Shown here in pieces: positions 5,651 to 7,595 of a stretch of DNA of 7,595 nucleotides; the stretch's first letter is position 1, and each line of letters opens with the position of its first letter. The DNA comes from Hyphomicrobiales bacterium. Its GTDB lineage: Bacteria > Pseudomonadota > Alphaproteobacteria > Rhizobiales > Aestuariivirgaceae. The notes under the pieces are model-generated. The model did not search any database and was not told the origin of the DNA. It worked only from the letters and a program-made list of their open reading frames with translations. Location: assembly GCA_026996935.1 (NCBI GenBank), contig JALWJW010000048.1:1-7595 (forward strand), read 5' to 3'. A program made the translations under genes and the position numbers.

Positions 5651-5663
5651 AAATTATAATTTG
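5650..5663. promoter_or_regulatory. Perfect 14-bp AT palindrome containing TATAAT
   Basis: CAAATTATAATTTG equals its own reverse complement and contains a perfect -10 hexamer, TATAAT (5655-5660). There is no strong -35. If used as a -10, transcription would start near 5667, only about five bases before the hydrolase ATG at 5672, giving a nearly leaderless message; this fits the lack of a clear Shine-Dalgarno. It could also be an operator for a dimeric regulator. Confidence 0.35.
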
Positions 5664-5671
5664 AGACATCC

Positions 5672-6628
5672 ATGACGCAGGCACCAGTCACCAAATGCCC
5701 TGTGCCGCCAACCTTGCAAAATGGGTTGCGCACAGGAATGATAAAAACCAAAGACGGCACCAATTTGCGTTATGCCACTTGTTGTGACACCGCAGGCACC
5801 CGCGGCACTATTTGCCTGTTTCAGGGCCGCCGCGCCTATATCGAGCGCGACTTTGAAGTCATTGAGGATTTGCGCGCCCGTGGTTTTTCCGTTGCCACAT
5901 TGGATTGGCGCGGCCAGGGCCTGTCAGATCGATTGCTGAAAAACCGGCTTAAAGGTCACATCAAAAGCTATGAACAATATGATATGGACCTTGAAGCCTT
6001 TATGCGCCAGGTGGTCTTGCCTGACTGCCCGCCGCCCTATTTCGGTTTGGCCCATTCCATGGGTGCCAACGTATTATTGCGATCACTCACCAAAAGCACA
6101 TGGTTTGAAGCCGCCGTTATGGCAACGCCTTTCCTTGGCTTTTCAGAAACCAAAATGCCCGTTTCAGTCAGCCGCCCCCTTATTAAATTCTTCAAAGCCA
6201 TTGGTCTGGGCCGCTTGTCATTACCTGGAGACTTTTTAAGCCGTAAATTTGAAGACAACGTCCTCACCCACGATCGCGAGCGCTATGAACAGCAAGTTGA
6301 AATCATTCGACAAAACCCCGATCTAAATGTCGGTGGCCCGACCATAAGCTGGTTGGCAGCCTCACTGGATTCCCACAAAAAGCTTGCCAAACTAAAAGGC
6401 AGCGATGCTTTGCGCGTGCCTGTGTTATTTGTCGCGGCGGGTGATGAAAAAGTAGTCTCAAACGAAAAAATCCATGCCTTTTCTCGCAATGTTGCCGGCA
6501 CCCCCGTTGTCACGGTTGAAAACGCCTATCATGAACTCTTGCTCGAGCGCGATGACCTGCGCGAACAATTCTTTGCCGCCTTCGACAGCTTCATGGACCA
6601 ACACGCCCCTAAAAAACAGGCACAGTAG
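5672..6628 (+). CDS. Alpha/beta hydrolase, PldB-like (lysophospholipase family)
   Basis: 318 residues. This is a serine hydrolase of the monoglyceride lipase / lysophospholipase L2 group, likely acting on acylglycerols, lysophospholipids or similar esters. The core fold is clear: FQGRRAYIERDFEVIEDL (50-67) as the oxyanion and first helix region, then VATLDWRGQGLSDR (74-87), the classic DxRGxGxS strand. The nucleophile elbow is LAHSMGAN (126-133) with Ser129; the first Gly of GxSxG is Ala, as I recall for PldB-like enzymes. The acid is Asp258 in AAGDEKVV and the base is His287 in AYHELLLE. A lid or cap covers about 155-225. I see no signal peptide, so it is probably cytoplasmic or membrane-associated. 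No strong Shine-Dalgarno precedes the ATG. No lipid-metabolism genes flank it to narrow the substrate. Confidence 0.9.
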   Translation: MTQAPVTKCPVPPTLQNGLRTGMIKTKDGTNLRYATCCDTAGTRGTICLFQGRRAYIERDFEVIEDLRARGFSVATLDWRGQGLSDRLLKNRLKGHIKSYEQYDMDLEAFMRQVVLPDCPPPYFGLAHSMGANVLLRSLTKSTWFEAAVMATPFLGFSETKMPVSVSRPLIKFFKAIGLGRLSLPGDFLSRKFEDNVLTHDRERYEQQVEIIRQNPDLNVGGPTISWLAASLDSHKKLAKLKGSDALRVPVLFVAAGDEKVVSNEKIHAFSRNVAGTPVVTVENAYHELLLERDDLREQFFAAFDSFMDQHAPKKQAQ

Positions 6629-6734
6629 TACATCGTCTTTATCTGATTTCAACATCACAGCCATATAAGCCTTGACCTTCCAGCAACTAGAATCCCCATA
6701 TTAGACTCATGACACAACTCAAGGAGTTTACAAA

Positions 6735-7007
6735 ATGATGAACGCAAATACGGGTGACGGCATGATGGCCAATGGCATGATGGATAGCTTTTTCGGTTGG
6801 GGCGGTATGATTTTCGGCCCACTACTAATGATCGGCTTTTTTGCTCTGTTTATCTTTTTCATCGTCGCTCTGGTTCGTTGGATCGGTGGCAGCGCCAACA
6901 ACGACCCCTCACAAACCGATGCGCTGGACATCTTGCAACAACGCTTTGCCGCTGGTGAAATTGACGAACCAGAATACAACGCCAAACGCCGCGCTTTAAT
7001 GTCGTAA
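6735..7007 (+). CDS. Small SHOCT-domain membrane protein
   Basis: 90 residues. A Met/Gly-rich N-terminus (MM at 1-2, 10-11 and 15-16) leads into one transmembrane segment (about 25-50). A short polar linker follows, then a C-terminal SHOCT helix pair (63-89: DALDILQQRFAAGEIDEPEYNAKRRAL). SHOCT domains are short oligomerisation modules often attached to membrane segments; the cellular role of this type is not established. The start is well supported by AAGGAG at 6721-6726, 8 bases before the ATG. It lies 106 bp after the hydrolase on the same strand and may share its transcript. Its stop faces that of rsmJ with 18 bp between. Confidence 0.87.
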   Translation: MMNANTGDGMMANGMMDSFFGWGGMIFGPLLMIGFFALFIFFIVALVRWIGGSANNDPSQTDALDILQQRFAAGEIDEPEYNAKRRALMS

Positions 7008-7025
7008 CAACAGACCAGCCAGAGT

Positions 7026-7595
7026 TCAGGTCACCATAAAAACATCATAGCGCGTTGACTTACCTAAAATCTGGTGAGACGGCGCGCGCAGGTTTGGCAT
7101 GGGGTCAGCTTTTTGCGGCCATTTAAGCACCACACGATTGCGCGCGCATTTCAGCGCCATTTGCATCAACTCAAACGAGTCTTCATCTGGCCCAACAATC
7201 TCGCGGATCAATCGCATTTCTTTTTTTACTAAAGCCTTAGTTTTGCGCGGCGGGTGCATCGGATCCACCAGCACCACATCAGGCGCGCGATCACGTGAAA
7301 TTTGCGGCAACACATCTTTTGCATCACCGTGCACCAAACGCATCCGTGCCATAATCTCCACAACTTCGGGCGATGATTGCTCAATGTCGCCCGCCCGCGC
7401 CATGGCCTGCCTCAACAACTCAAACATCTGCCCCGAGCGCTCAATCATCACCACTTCGGCACCAAGGCTAGCCAACAAAAAACCATCACGCCCCAACCCC
7501 GCCGTTGCATCCACCACAAATGGCAACCGCCCCTGCGCGTCAGCAATTTTAAGCGCCTGCCGCAATCCACAAGCCTTAGGCAACCCCTTCCCCAA
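7026..7595 (-). CDS. rsmJ: RsmJ 16S rRNA m2G1516 methyltransferase (partial, N-terminus outside window)
   Basis: 190 codons are visible. The 5' end runs off the right edge; the TTG at the edge is simply a codon there, not a supported start. RsmJ uses S-adenosylmethionine to methylate N2 of G1516 in 16S rRNA. The visible part aligns by eye with the E. coli enzyme from its GGGRGEAVAKAVGI region onward. It shows the SAM-binding motif VVDATAGLGRDGFLLAS (27-43), the acidic IER end of the next strand (51-53), VVLVDPMHPPRK (107-118) as the catalytic loop, ALVKKEMRLIREIVGPDED (121-139) and VVLKWPQ (154-160). Compared with the roughly 250-residue E. coli protein, about 60-75 N-terminal residues are missing. 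It ends with a TGA at 7026-7028, and no frameshift is seen. Confidence 0.92.
   Translation of the reverse strand: MGKGLPKACGLRQALKIADAQGRLPFVVDATAGLGRDGFLLASLGAEVVMIERSGQMFELLRQAMARAGDIEQSSPEVVEIMARMRLVHGDAKDVLPQISRDRAPDVVLVDPMHPPRKTKALVKKEMRLIREIVGPDEDSFELMQMALKCARNRVVLKWPQKADPMPNLRAPSHQILGKSTRYDVFMVT

Noticed and set aside
6671..6701. CTTGAC and CCCCATAT upstream of the SHOCT gene, looking like a second heat-shock promoter.
   Set aside because: The spacing is about 3 bases longer than the RpoH consensus allows, and the same CTTGAC gives no good sigma-70 -10 either.
1..7595. CRISPR arrays, insertion sequences, phage or defence genes.
   Set aside because: No regularly spaced repeats, transposase or integrase motifs, target duplications or defence-type domains were seen.

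Overview
The window looks like ordinary chromosome of an alphaproteobacterium, most likely a low-to-mid-GC member of the Hyphomicrobiales (Rhizobiales). The grounds are a near-textbook CpdR response regulator, its placement between tRNA-Val and an N-formylglutamate amidohydrolase-family gene (an arrangement I recall from rhizobia), an alphaproteobacterial-type RpoH promoter, a rhizobial-style small heat-shock protein, and RsmJ. No phage, transposase, CRISPR, toxin-antitoxin or defence genes are visible.

Layout. Positions 1-180 are a GC-rich (about 65 %) block packed with short perfect hairpins and no recognisable gene; 181-316 is a leader without clear signals. A cysteine-rich DUF4395 membrane protein (317-1057, +) is followed by tRNA-Val(GAC) (1071-1145, -) and cpdR (1260-1619, -). 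The N-formylglutamate amidohydrolase-family gene (1774-2655, +) diverges from cpdR and converges on an acidic protein of unknown function (2687-3361, -). An Hsp20 gene (3484-3936, -) has a clear terminator downstream. Upstream it has a RpoH-type promoter and a three-hairpin leader resembling a ROSE RNA thermometer. Divergent from it is a secreted, Arg/Lys/Pro-rich protein with a small C-terminal two-cysteine module (4188-5435, +). The 236-bp gap after it holds a good housekeeping-type promoter, a 112-nt rod-like inverted repeat and a 14-bp perfect AT palindrome. Then come a PldB-like alpha/beta hydrolase (5672-6628, +), a Met-rich SHOCT membrane protein (6735-7007, +) and the C-terminal part of rsmJ (7026-7595, -), cut by the window edge.

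The genes do not form one pathway. They are mostly single transcription units with alternating strands: cell-cycle proteolysis control (CpdR), protein quality control (Hsp20), translation (tRNA-Val, RsmJ) and envelope or lipid functions (DUF4395, secreted basic protein, hydrolase, SHOCT). The most interesting material is non-coding: the heat-shock leader at 3943-4070, the inverted repeat at 5539-5650 and the hairpin block at 1-180. I see no convincing new multi-gene system.
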